Assembly (NCBI GenBank): GCA_942486035.1
Contig: CALNXK010000386.1
Coordinates: 159,501 to 223,500, forward strand
Source: Porites lobata
Taxonomy: Eukaryota > Cnidaria > Anthozoa > Scleractinia > Poritidae
Direction of reading: 5' to 3'
Length of the DNA stretch: 64,000 nucleotides
This document shows positions 11,159-21,640 of the stretch, piece after piece. The notes under the pieces are model-generated. The model was not told where the DNA came from and made no database searches. It saw nothing but the letters and a program-made list of their open reading frames with translations. Numbering within the stretch: the stretch's first letter is position 1; every line of letters begins with the position of its first letter. Made by a program: the position numbers and the translations under genes.

Positions 11159-13357
11159 GAAGACGACCTCTTACCTCGAGCAACCGAGCCGCCATTTTTG
11201 TCAGCACTTCATGCGAAGAACGACACAACATGCCCTTTTGGCTATAAACTTGGCGAGTCAACAGAAAACAACACAGCTCTACTTTTTTTCTCAGGTAAGG
11301 AAACAGTTCAAACTTTTAGCGATTCCATTGAAGCCATTACGCTGTTGTTTGCGAAATGAGTAAACTTGTGAATTGCCATGTTTGAAAATTCTGCAAAGAT
11401 CTATTTTTAAACTTACGCGTGATTTGATCTGTCAATCAAATCCTACTTTTGAATGGTTTCCTTTCTGATTTTGTTGAGATCACTTCGTGTGTATATACTA
11501 AAACAATTATTCTTCTCAATCTCGGTGAATAGTGGCTTTGGGAATATTTACCTCGCCGCTTTCGCGGCTCGGTAAATATTTTGCCACTATTCACCTCGAT
11601 TTCAAAGAATAATTGTTAATTATATAGAGCCTTTCATTTCAAATTCATCTAGAAAATAAACACAAACAAATCCGAAGGTTTTCCCACAAAACAACAACTT
11701 GAGCTTCGCGTTAAACCACGCGACATGATTTCCTAGAAATTACGCGATCCTCCAGTGGAAAGACAACACCATTAGCACAAAGGCATTAAGAGATTAGACG
11801 AATTGTTCAAATTATATGAGTTTTCCGAAAGCAAACCGCTTTCCCCACGACTTGAAGTGGGTTTAACGTTTCCTTTATCCTGAATAGCTAATGTTTATGG
11901 GCCGTTCATGGTGTTTGCTGAAATCACTAACAGGCATCCATTCCGATGCTATAGTAATAGTATAGAAGGGACCAGTCAGTCCCTTTTTTGAAGTGGTATC
12001 TCTTTAGTGAATCAAGGTCGATGACGTTTTTATCTCATGAATAAAAAGTAGTGTTGTCTCAATAAGATAACCTCAAAAGTTATTTTATGTAGTGACTAGT
12101 ATAGCCAGTTTGAGGGGCTTTTAGTTATGTTTAATATGATGTAACTTGAAGGGATCATTTCTTTATTTGGGTATCATAATATCATACATTATTTTAAGGC
12201 GTTTGAGCAACGAAATAGACGCTAACTCGCCTGCGGCTGACGTAAAATCACTGTTACCTAAGAGCAAGCTAGATGAGCATGCGCATCAGCAGACACTGAA
12301 CTGACCCAATCTACCAGTTAAGCACAAAATTTTCAACTCATCGCTTTGCAGTTTGAAAAAGCGCTGTCAACAACGCCAACAGACAACAAGAGAGTGTTGA
12401 CTCTTGACAAGCCTCTCAATGATGCAGATTGTGAATTTCTACGAATCATTTTTGTACCTGCCACGAAGAATCATTCAACGTTCAGTTTCCCGATATTCTT
12501 TGACGAAGAAAAACTTCAGGGATATGCAATTGTTTTGAAGATTATCTCTGGTAAGATATGACACATGACACATAGAAAAAACAGGACACGAGAAACTCTT
12601 CTGGACTTCTGGTCACCAAAATGAAAACGAGGTTTTTTCCAAATACAGCTTGTGCTAACTGCTCTGCCAATATGGTTGATTCAATGAAAAATCGACCGGC
12701 TTAGAAGTCCCCTTCACGACAAAATTACAGTGTTTTTCTCTGCAATGCTTTAGCTCTTGTGCTATGGAATGATGTAGGTTAATTAATAGAATGATTATGA
12801 TCATGATAATAATAGCAACCAGTTACTGAAAACTAATCAAAGTCATTAACGCGATAAAAATTATGATTTCGATTGTTGGTAATAAAAATATTGTAGATGA
12901 CATTGATTATAAGAAAGATTAGGACCATGTCATCAAAGGTCGGATTAAGACCATGACATGTAGGGAATTAAGTAACAAATACGATCACCTCCAGCGAGCC
13001 ATTTAAAATGTTAGCATAGGAAAGGTGAGGGTATAGAAAAAGAGCCTTTAAAAGCGTTTTGCATGTATTTCTTTTGGATGTACAATTAATTAAGCCAACG
13101 TTTTTTTCACCATAACTTTTTATGGCCAGGTTTAAGTATGTCAATTTTGTTGTAGATTGTTTGCTCAAGTTTTCGCTACAGTTGCTAACAATTTTCGCTG
13201 GGTTGAGCTTTGTTTGATTTTGAGACTGTAGCAATAATTTTCAGTTATTGAAATGTCTTTTAAGTTTTCTTTCTCAATGTACTCAACAGATTTGTCGGAG
13301 GAAACCTGGGATGAGATTGAGAAAGTCTGGGCCGAGAAAGACGAGTCTTTGGAGTAA
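11159..13357 (+). CDS. 3' exons of the gasdermin-like gene, unrecognised C-terminal region
   Basis: Three further plus-strand exon candidates. 11159-11294 starts after GATACAG in phase 0, matching the exon ending at 10387, and ends TCAG|GTAAGG. 12352-12550 follows CTTTGCAG and ends TCTG|GTAAGA. 13290-13357 follows CTCAACAG in the matching phase 1 and ends in TAA. The last exon encodes an acidic Trp-containing helix (EETWDEIEKVWAEKDE). Phase fails between 11294 (phase 1) and 12352 (phase 0). Either a small exon is missed, or the true acceptor is AG at 12321-12322, which restores frame but lacks a good pyrimidine tract. I do not recognise the encoded region. It does not look like the helical repressor domain of vertebrate gasdermin E. 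Confidence 0.45.
11502..11619. mobile_element. Palindromic MITE, about 118 bp
   Basis: ACAATTATTCTT...CTCGGTGAATAGTGG pairs with CCACTATTCACCTCG...AAGAATAATTGT. The centre is CGCCGCTTTCGCGGC. Intronic foldback element without coding capacity. 11620-12322 shows nothing else that I recognise. Confidence 0.8.
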
Positions 13358-13480
13358 AACCATGCAGTGACTGAAATGGCTGACTGCGTTAAGGGACAAT
13401 TTTGCGATGGCACCTTGTGTCAACGTTGTAGCAGTGAGATGTAATCAGAATTTGAAATAATATTGTAAAAGGGAAAAATA

Positions 13481-14520
13481 CAGGGTGGCCCAAAAGTTCG
13501 TTCCTCTACGTTATAAGTCTGTATTTCAGTTCGATTGGACTTGGTAAGCAAATCATTTAAACAAAAGTTATGCCTTTCAAACTAATTCACTATTTTCATC
13601 CTTGTTGTGCTATCTCTTTACTCGAATATTCGATTTGTGTGCTTCCGCGCCAAAGGTGCGCGTGCGCGAGTATATCTTCCAGCCACATATTTTTTGTATT
13701 TTATAACCTGATTTGCGGGCACTCTTTCCTTGTTTTTTGTGAATATCACGAAAGATTAACCCCCTTAACGGAAAAACGTTCCGCTACGTGAGCGCATAAG
13801 CATGTATACTTCGATTTATTGGCTTATCTGTTGAAGAAACTGCTAAAAAACTATGAAAATCCGAATGTTGGGTGATTAAATGATCATGGAGAAATGAAGC
13901 TTTTGAAGGCAATAAACGAAGGAGAAGACCGAAAGTCCTGAATAAAGCAGCTAAAATAGTTTTTAAGAAGGCTAGATACAAAACAGGAGACTCGACGAGG
14001 AAGCTGTCACATAGTTAGCAAGCAAAGTCTAGAAAGGATCATGAAAAGCTGTTTAAAATGTTTAAAATTACAAAAATTAGAGGCCCCTGACATGGCCCAT
14101 GACTCTGCTTAATCTGCTAAGTAACGCCCAGCTCGTTTCAAATTTGTAAAGAAGTACAAAAGCCTTGCTGTGGAAGGGGGCCGGTATGATTATCTTTTTT
14201 GGATGAATGCCCAAACTATTTTTTTTTCAGCTGCCTAAACTAAACAAATATTGTTTGGGGGCTGCACTGGCTTCTGCGCAGCAAGTGATAAAAAAGCTCA
14301 GAATGGATCATCTCTGGGTCTACACGCAATCCCACTTCATGCCGCAACGGCTACAGATTGTGATAAAGAAAAAAAAAAAAGGGCATGCCAGTTACTGAAA
14401 TTCTGAATACATGTACTCGATAGGGAGATAAACATCTGCTAGAAATTTGATGTAAAAATAAAGTTTTGATAAAACGTTATAGTGCATGAAATTAGAGGAA
14501 CGAACTTTTGGGACACCCTG
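13481..14520 (+). mobile_element. Decayed mariner-type transposon
   Basis: Termini CAGGGTGGCCCAAAAGTTCG (13481) and CGAACTTTTGGGACACCCTG (ending 14520) are inverted repeats of mariner type, extending through TTCCTCTA. Each is flanked by TA (13479-13480 and 14521-14522), the Tc1/mariner target. Plus-strand fragments fit a transposase: a basic GRPKVLNKAAK-like stretch near 13920, APDMAHD near 14085 and QVIKKLRMDHLWVYT near 14285. They need several frames and contain stops. Length 1,040 bp is slightly short of a full mariner. Inactive. Confidence 0.82.
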
Positions 14521-14935
14521 TATCTTTGATCCAAGTCATAATCACGTGACAGTCTCAGCACAATTACACACGTGTACCATTGTCCCCATTGAGACTGAAC
14601 AGAAGGGAAAGGAGTGAAGAGTTCCTTACTTAAGTGTTTTAACAACATTATGACCGGAATTGTTTAAGTTGTCTCGTTAATTTTGTAAAACATTAAACAC
14701 AAGTGAAAGCTATCACAGCTAAAATACTTAAGACTTAAAGCATTAATGGTAAGTTTTTAATTTGAACTATATCTACTCAAAATCGACGAAATATTATCAA
14801 TATAAAAGGGATATATCACGGTTTGTGCATCAGATAGGCCTCGTTTATGGTTTGTCTCTTTGTTTTGTGCCACCAATGGTTGCGCACATAAAATCGACAC
14901 CAACGCCTGATGAATACCAGCATGTCAAACGCCCG

Positions 14936-14962
14936 AGGGGGGTGGGGTGGGGTGGGGTGGGA
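14936..14962 (+). other. G-quadruplex-capable G tract
   Basis: Six G-rich runs in GGGGGGTGGGGTGGGGTGGG and continuation fit the four-run G4 pattern on the plus strand. The surrounding 14523-15810 holds no gene that I can support. Short frames there have no recognisable product. Confidence 0.6.
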
Positions 14963-15810
14963 TGTACCCCCAATAATGGTCTTTACGCGGAGGCTCTCCC
15001 GAATGGGTCGCCTTTGTCAGGTTTCAGGTATATGAAGGGGTAGGGAAATCTTTTATTTCGCTCTGTAAAAAGACGCCCCAAGGGATAACATGTATTTAAT
15101 CGCGGTGAAAAACTCGGTCGAGAAAACGTTCTGGTTTTGTAAAATAGTCATATTTCAAATACATTGCCTTTACAGCAGTTAAAAGGGATGAGAAGTTTTA
15201 AACTAGGTACGTGAAAGGGGTACCATTTATCAGTAGAAGGTATGATATAGGGGCACCTTTCCTGTCAAAAATGGCATATAAAAGGGTAAAGGAGTGGGAC
15301 TTAGGGGCGCAGCCTCCCCGTGTAAAACTTTGTTGAGTACCTCCCCCCTCCCGTGTAGAAACGTCGCGACCAATAACAGGCAGACTATAGTAAGACAAAC
15401 ATTAAACAAGCCTTCTCAGTATATCTATCGTCCCTCAGAAGGTTCAATATCATCGGATTATAATAATCAGAAGTAAATATCCGAGATAAATGTCCACAAT
15501 GTTAGAGTTTTGAGCTAAACGTGAAATAAACGTGAAATAAACGTGAAATAATTTTATTAGTTTTATCCAGTAGAAAGAAAGATCTGTCTTGTGTCTTTTT
15601 CAAAGTGGACTGATGGTGGGTGTAAACAAACTGGCAAACAACTGTTGAATTCGGGGTGTGGTTATCGACAGCTTATTAGGAACTCGGGTCCTCGCCAGCT
15701 ATATCATTTAGAGCCCGGTCAACCTGGAATCTTCTGTACTTTTTGGATGTTTCATTAAAAGTTGAGAGAAGCCTGTGATGATTGATGAGGACTAAAGGAA
15801 TTTTGTTCAT

Positions 15811-18094
15811 AGCGGGGCTCCCGCGCGCGCGAAGCGCGCGTGGGACAGAGCCCCATACTCATGGAATATGGTCAACCTCTTTTCGTTTGGTTGTCACGTG
15901 ATTGACCGAGCGTACGTACGTACGTACATACGTACGTACGCGTCTACAGATTGTACGGGTGGGGTAGGGAAGACTATCAAAAGGAAGGGAGGGGTGTCTC
16001 AGGGGTGTGTTGGCAAGTCCACATCTTTAATATAGGATTTTAGTATAGGACATTCACAATATGGTCAATTGACAGCTGTCAAAACAGGATTGCCACTGAC
16101 CAGTATCCCATGAGCATATCGTGGGCTCATGTGTCAACTCATCGAGGTGACGTGATTTATTTGGAAGCTGTCCGCTGACCAGTTAATTGTTTTACTAGAT
16201 CGCGAACAATGTTCAATCTCTAACTAGTTAATGCACACATATTTGACATCAATATTTTGATCAATTGACAGCTGTCAAAACAGGGTACCCGCTGACCAGT
16301 ATCACTTGACCGTATCGCGGGCTCAGGTGTCGACCCATCGAGGTCAAGTATTTTTTTGAAGCTATCCGCTGACAAGTTACTAGTTTTAAAGTGATCGCAG
16401 GCTCAAGTTCATTTTTTTTTCTAAATTCATATGAAATAATTATGTTGTGCTTATGTGCTACACAATTAAAATTTTGATTGCAAACTGACCTCGGACGCGA
16501 AAATTCAGCTAGCTGTTACAGGCAGGGAAGACAGTTGGTTTTGACTTTTCTCACCATGGTCACGCGTTGGTCACGCTCTACGTCCAATTTTTATGCTCTG
16601 ATTGGTCAAAATTTGACAGGTGAGTTCATGCGGAAAATTTATGCAGCATCTTGAATCTTGTTTACTTTGACAGCTGAAGCTGACAGAGTTTTGTGTCAAC
16701 TTGTGATGTTTTTAACTGTCTTTTTCCACTGGATGTGCAAAATGAAATTCAGCTGCTATCAGGAGTCTTCTGTTATTCATGGCTAGTTTGTTTATTGGGT
16801 TTTTGGTTGAGGAATACGTCGCTTATCAAAGTCGGAAATCCGATTTCGGATGGCATCGTTTTCGTTTTCACCTTGCTTGATGCGTAAGAGGATTGCAAAG
16901 TCTGAAGCGATACTGGCTTTTCTTGATACCTTTCAGGAGCTGCATCTCGAATGGTAAGCTAGAGAAATTATTGTATTTGATGTTTGTTTTTTGTATCTAA
17001 TTTAATGAAGTCGAGCGTAGTTTATGCGGGCATTTAGTTTATGCACGTTTGTAAGATTTGAGACAATGATCTGACCGAGTATCAGGTTTGATATAAGCTT
17101 ACAGAACTTTAAAAAGCCTTTAGACAGTTTCTCACCGCAAATAGAAAGAAAACGTTCCAAAGAATATTTAGTTATAATTCTGGCTGGAAAAGAAAGCTTT
17201 GAGCGATTTTCTTGCCTCGAGTTCGTCTTGAAAAAAGCAAACACCGGGAAGCCGGCTTAAAACATAAACTTAAGCTTGAAGCTTGAAGACTCAGGATTTT
17301 TAGGGACACTTTAATACTTGTCTTCCTGAATGAAAATTGTTGTCTCTGTATATGTTTCACCGAATTATATTTCTTTTATTGATTGTTAGTAGTCTCTCTT
17401 GTAATTTTAATCGCTGTGCCGATTGTTTTCAGTCGTTCAGTGAACATCGCTTGCAGGAGTTATTTAACTCAAAATGCCGCGCGTAACTCTGTTATGTTTA
17501 TTCAAACACTCGCCACAGCTCACACTACAAAAGTGAGAACCGGATGGCCGTATAGGTGATTTTGGAAATTTTTTTAACAGTTTATGAATATTGAATGAGT
17601 GCAATTTGTATTGTGAAATACTGCTTTCTGTCCGAGGTCTGCCGGTATGATAAAAACAGTGCCTCATACTACTGTTTCACCTCAGATGTGATGTATAAAT
17701 GGTATAAAAGGACTTGGTTTACACGCACCCAGATTTGTTGACAAGATTTTGCAAAGTAAACTTGTCGAACGCAAAAAAGTTGGCCTGATTTTTTTTTCCA
17801 CTGATTAATCTACGGTGATCAAGAGCCATTTATGGCTCTTAAATGTGATCGAAGATGATTACCAGTTTTTAAGTGTACATATGAAGCTATCAACTCAATG
17901 TAAGATTTGGTTCACTCTTGGGCTGTTTACAAATTATTTTTCTCTAAAATCAGGTAGCCTTTCCCTCAAAAGTCACATAAATGTGCTCTAAAGTTAACTG
18001 AATTGTGGAATTCGAATACAAGTTTATTGTTTAATTTAAATTATAAATTTATTAATGGGAGCCTCGCTTTTAGCCCTGGCTAAATCTATATATT
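15811..18094 (+). repeat. Family B repeat, reference copy (about 2.28 kb)
   Basis: It starts at a GC hairpin (CGCGCGCGAAGCGCGCG, 15823-15841) and contains a TACG microsatellite (15911-15941). It ends at TTTTAGCCCTGGCTAAATCTATATATTA (18068-18094). The same ordered segments recur at 41704-60298 (split), 25187-27200 (reverse) and 2005-6245 (reverse). The empty sites of two insertions found in the split copy are intact here (GGACATTCAC at 16048 and CCTCGAGTTCGTC near 17215). A short frame at 16693-16887 and an antisense frame at 17002-17244 are shared with the copy near 45.2-45.8 kb. No transposase is recognised and the element is unclassified. Confidence 0.8.
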
Positions 18095-18209
18095 AAGCTT
18101 AAGCAATTACGACTTTCGTGATCGACAAGCGAGATTATCGCGTACAGTGTTTTAGGCAGTCTAAATAACCGTATTTTAAGGTTATGTCAGAAAAGCCCCT
18201 GCCTAGGGC

Positions 18210-18497
18210 TTATTTCATAAAATGGGTACGTTTTTCGGCAATTTGACAGCGGGGCACCGTGTTGAACCGTTCATTTGTAAAACAATCGTTGTGTTTAAGT
18301 TTACGCACATAATTCATTATAATGAACTGGTGACATATATCCCCAAATATACTTTCATAAAGCGTTGCCTCAAGCTCTTTAGTAGTTTCCCCAACTAGAA
18401 TAATGTCAACTCCATTATTGCGGACACCCAGAACTCTTGTTCTTTTCCCTTTAACCCTCAAAATCTCCAAATAAATTCTCCGAACTGATCTCCTCAC
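18210..18497 (-). other. Unrecognised 95-codon reading frame
   Basis: Open minus-strand frame, basic at its N-terminus (RRSVRRIYLEILRVKGKRTRV) and with plausible amino-acid composition. No family is recognised and no clear splice partners are seen. It may be a retroelement fragment or chance. Confidence 0.2.
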
Positions 18498-18631
18498 ATT
18501 ACCTTGAAGTACTGGTTGAGGGAATTTGTTAAGAACATTTTTCCTAAGCTAATTTTTTTTTCTCATAACCTTTTCTATTGATTATGAATTGATATCGTTT
18601 ACAGAAAATTGATATTGGTCACTCTTGGGAC

Positions 18632-18797
18632 TAAAGGTGATGTCAGGGACGATTCACAACGACGATTTTTATCGCAACACAGAGCTGCAATGCTGGAACA
18701 ATGTTGTAACCATTCGAAACAATTTCGCAACAACGTTGCAACGCTGTGTTACGCTATGATCGTCGTTTCGAATTGTCTCGTGTAACATCACCTTAAA
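18632..18797. mobile_element. MITE with AAGGTGATGT inverted ends
   Basis: Left AAAGGTGATGTCAGGGACGA and right end (reverse complement) AAGGTGATGTTACACGAGAC. The arms continue imperfectly through AACGACGAT and CAACACAG..TGCAA. Non-coding, about 165 bp, flanked by TTAA-like sequence. Confidence 0.75.
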
Positions 18798-18831
18798 GGG
18801 TTAAAAACAAGCGTCCATTATATGTAGGGCA

Positions 18832-18917
18832 TTCCCTGCTAGCAGAGGTCTCTCACGACGAGGCAAAAAAAAAATTCTCATTTTTGCCTCGTCGTGAGAG
18901 ACCTCTGCTAGCAGGGG
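18832..18917. mobile_element. 86-bp perfect-hairpin MITE with 10-bp target duplication
   Basis: Arms 18834-18869 and 18881-18916 are perfectly complementary over 36 bp (from CCCTGCTAGCAGAGGTCTCT inward) around an 11-nt loop. ATGTAGGGCA at 18822-18831 is repeated at 18918-18927, a direct duplication of 9-10 bp as made by Mutator-like transposases. There is no coding capacity. 18928-19384 holds nothing that I recognise. Confidence 0.88.
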
Positions 18918-19384
18918 ATGTAGGGCAATGAAAGAAAGTTCATGACAAATTGCATCTTTTGCACATCAAATTATTAGTACATAATGGATTCATATTTTTT
19001 AAAACGTCAGAGAGATAAGAAGGTCTATCGTAAGAAGTGGAGAAGAAGGGATTGAAATTGATAGCAAAAAAGTGTTTCGAGAGATTTTCCTTTTATCCAA
19101 AATAACGAGGTATCCGCGTTGCGAGAGTAGATTGTACATTTTACCGGATCTAGAAAACTGTGAGTGCTCCTCCTGAATTCACTTTACGAGTTTTGCTTCA
19201 ACCCATAAGTCCATTAAGTACATTTTATTCCGCAATATGGAAATCTGTTGTCCTGTGCTAAGAAATTGAATTTTTTCAAGTATAAGTATCTATTTTGTTT
19301 CTAGACTATTAATCTGTGGATGTAGAAAGTGAACTAAGGTGCATGATATGGTAAAGCGAGTTTTTTGTGCTCTTAAAGAATACA

Positions 19385-19452
19385 AATTCTTGAATTCCCC
19401 GCACCCAAAAAACTGACAACCAGAAATGCGGTGCGGGATAAGCAGACAATTC
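19385..19452 (-). repeat. DIRS-like element split repeat B2 (terminal)
   Basis: 68 bp beginning AATTCTTGAATTCCCCGCAC, matched by 19891-19958. It marks the 3' end of the element on the minus strand. Confidence 0.88.
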
Positions 19453-19676
19453 TTAGCCCATTTATTGAACTAACCAACTAATCACAAGACAAAAACAACT
19501 GTTTACACTGTTTAGACACCAAAAAATTAAACAAACTCTATACGTTCGATGCGGCCAAAGTAAATTGAATAAACAAAACCACTTATAATGACTGTCAATC
19601 ATCAGGAAAGCACAACTAAAAATCGTTACGAGGAAATGGATTACAGGATTTCAACCAAAAAATAAAAAAAGAACAA

Positions 19677-19892
19677 AATTTAACTGTCCGCTTGTAAAAA
19701 TCCACAATGAAACTTGTTTACTGTTCAGCGAATATATACTTGCTAGTTTACATATCACACTTTCTTCCCATAATCTCACGCCGGCACTTAAAACACACTG
19801 CCGACAAATGCACTTGTGCTTGGGAATTCAAGAAACCATTTATCTTTTGTTTCATTACGCTTCGCTACATTCAGGCAAAGATAAATGAACAA
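19677..19892 (-). repeat. DIRS-like element split repeat A2
   Basis: 216-bp copy of the terminal repeat at 24531-24746, with no difference seen by eye. A 62-codon plus-strand frame inside it occurs in both copies and is antisense to the element, so I do not call it a gene. Confidence 0.9.
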
Positions 19893-19958
19893 TTCTTGAA
19901 TTCCCCGCACCCAAAAAACTGACAACCAGAAATGCGGTGCGGGATAAGCAGACAATTC
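19891..19958 (-). repeat. DIRS-like element split repeat B1 (internal)
   Basis: 68-bp copy of 19385-19452. It overlaps A2 by two bases, so A2 and B1 form one contiguous internal repeat as in PAT-type elements. Confidence 0.88.
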
Positions 19959-20223
19959 ACAATCAGTGGCAAAAGCATATAAAGATACAATATAAGGCAA
20001 TGTTCATTAAGCAAACATATTTACAGTATAATAGACAGCTAATCGCTTGGATACCATAAGGGTACTGTCCAAAAATTGTTAAGCATATCCACCTGCGGCA
20101 AGGATTCTGTGTCATCGAGCAACGTTAAGCCATCAGAATTAATTGGGCAAATGTAAATCTCTCCATACTGCAACAAACAACACAACTCGCGCAATGTTTA
20201 TCAAGCAAATCACATACTGAAAA

Positions 20224-21228
20224 TTAAAGAGCCAAATTTCTAGATACCACAAGGGTATTTTCCAAAGATTCATCGACATAACCATCTACGGCTTGGATAC
20301 TGCGCCAACCACCATGTCTACGCCATACTCTCCCAGAAACTCCGCTGCGTGCTGCTTGGGAAGCACCACCTGAACGAAGGCTATGTAAACCAAATTCTTT
20401 CGAGTCTAAACCAAGTTCGGAAATCATTTGACGAAACTGTTCCCGTGCCCGAGAATATGACAGAGCAGCTTGTCGCAGCTTGTACCCGGCACCCAATTTC
20501 TGGCAGAGACAAAATAAAGACTGAGATGGTTGATGCTCTCCGCACTCAAGGAATAACTCTAACAGTTTCACTGGACAAGAGCTGGAAGGTAAACGAGCAA
20601 CTTTAACCACAGATCCCTGACGGAATTGATCGTTCTTACGCCTGTCTAGGAAAATAGACATGTGGGTGGCGCAAAACCTTAAGTCACAGGCACGTAAGTC
20701 ACGCAGCTCTGACCAACGTAGGAAAGCACAAAAACCAAGCGCAACCAGCGACACCATTTGTAGGTTCGGTAGAGAAGCACGAGGGTGACCATAGGAACGA
20801 ATCAGCGCCCTGACGTGATGAGATTCAATAGGCTGCTTTTTCCTAGATGGACCAGCCAGGAGGCGTTTAAAGCCAGCCAAGGTCTGAGAAACGAGCGGAT
20901 CGTCGACAGGATTAGGACATCCAAGTTTCTTATGTAGCCATGCAATGCCATAAGCTGCTCCAAGGATTGACGAGCGAGATAAGCCTCGGTCTGAAAGACT
21001 TGTTAAGTAGAGAGCAACTGCGGTTGGGTTAGACTGTAAAGGAGGAAACGAGTAACACTTGCACCAGTCAATCCATCGATTGGCTGCCCCTGCATACGAA
21101 GACACGGTTGAAACGGCACAGTCATTAAGCATGACAGTCTTTAACAGTTCTACAAGCCTCTGAATCTCCGCGTTGCTCCGTTGGTAAGGCGACAAGCCTA
21201 AAGTGAAAATCAACAATGTCCAAAACAT
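20224..21228 (-). CDS. Tyrosine recombinase of the DIRS-like element
   Basis: 334 residues. The start is the ATG at 21228-21226, just after an in-frame TAA. A core-binding region with WIDWCK is followed by a catalytic domain with the expected R..HxxR..H/W..Y set: Arg in FLRWSEL, HSLR in GLHSLRSGG, HGGW, and the nucleophile Tyr in DGYVDE. The enzyme is expected to join the extrachromosomal DNA circle to the target without duplication. It lies 412 bp downstream of the RT stop in its own frame, so it needs a separate initiation or splicing event. It looks intact. Confidence 0.92.
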   Translation of the reverse strand: MFWTLLIFTLGLSPYQRSNAEIQRLVELLKTVMLNDCAVSTVSSYAGAANRWIDWCKCYSFPPLQSNPTAVALYLTSLSDRGLSRSSILGAAYGIAWLHKKLGCPNPVDDPLVSQTLAGFKRLLAGPSRKKQPIESHHVRALIRSYGHPRASLPNLQMVSLVALGFCAFLRWSELRDLRACDLRFCATHMSIFLDRRKNDQFRQGSVVKVARLPSSSCPVKLLELFLECGEHQPSQSLFCLCQKLGAGYKLRQAALSYSRAREQFRQMISELGLDSKEFGLHSLRSGGASQAARSGVSGRVWRRHGGWRSIQAVDGYVDESLENTLVVSRNLAL

Positions 21229-21640
21229 GGCACTTTAAAGACAGGAACAACATCCAATTGCTACAGAACACTAAACGCGCAAGATACACACCGTCTGCAA
21301 CGAGAAACTGCCCACATGGCAAGTTAACACAGCACCAGTACACACTCCAGCACAAGGAGGCTTGGCCCACTCGGCGTCAACTGGTAAGCAAATCCACACA
21401 AAGGATAGAGGAGTCCACTTGACTCTAAAAACGAACACACTACTGTGTCGGCAGTGCCCTCTCGGCTTGCTTCAGCTGCACAACTCGTGCGTACTAGTAC
21501 AGTTCCAAGTCCACTGACTTGCAAAGAGCAAAGAACCACACCTAGGCCAAAGAGGCTCAGATAGAACAAAAACAAATAATTAGGATGAACAACTCGTTCA
21601 AGGTACTCATCTAATACCCGAAAAACGTTCTACAGCAAAA

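Noticed and set aside
19707..19922. Plus-strand frame shared by both A repeats of the DIRS-like element
   Set aside because: Repeated only because the repeat is duplicated, and antisense to the element.
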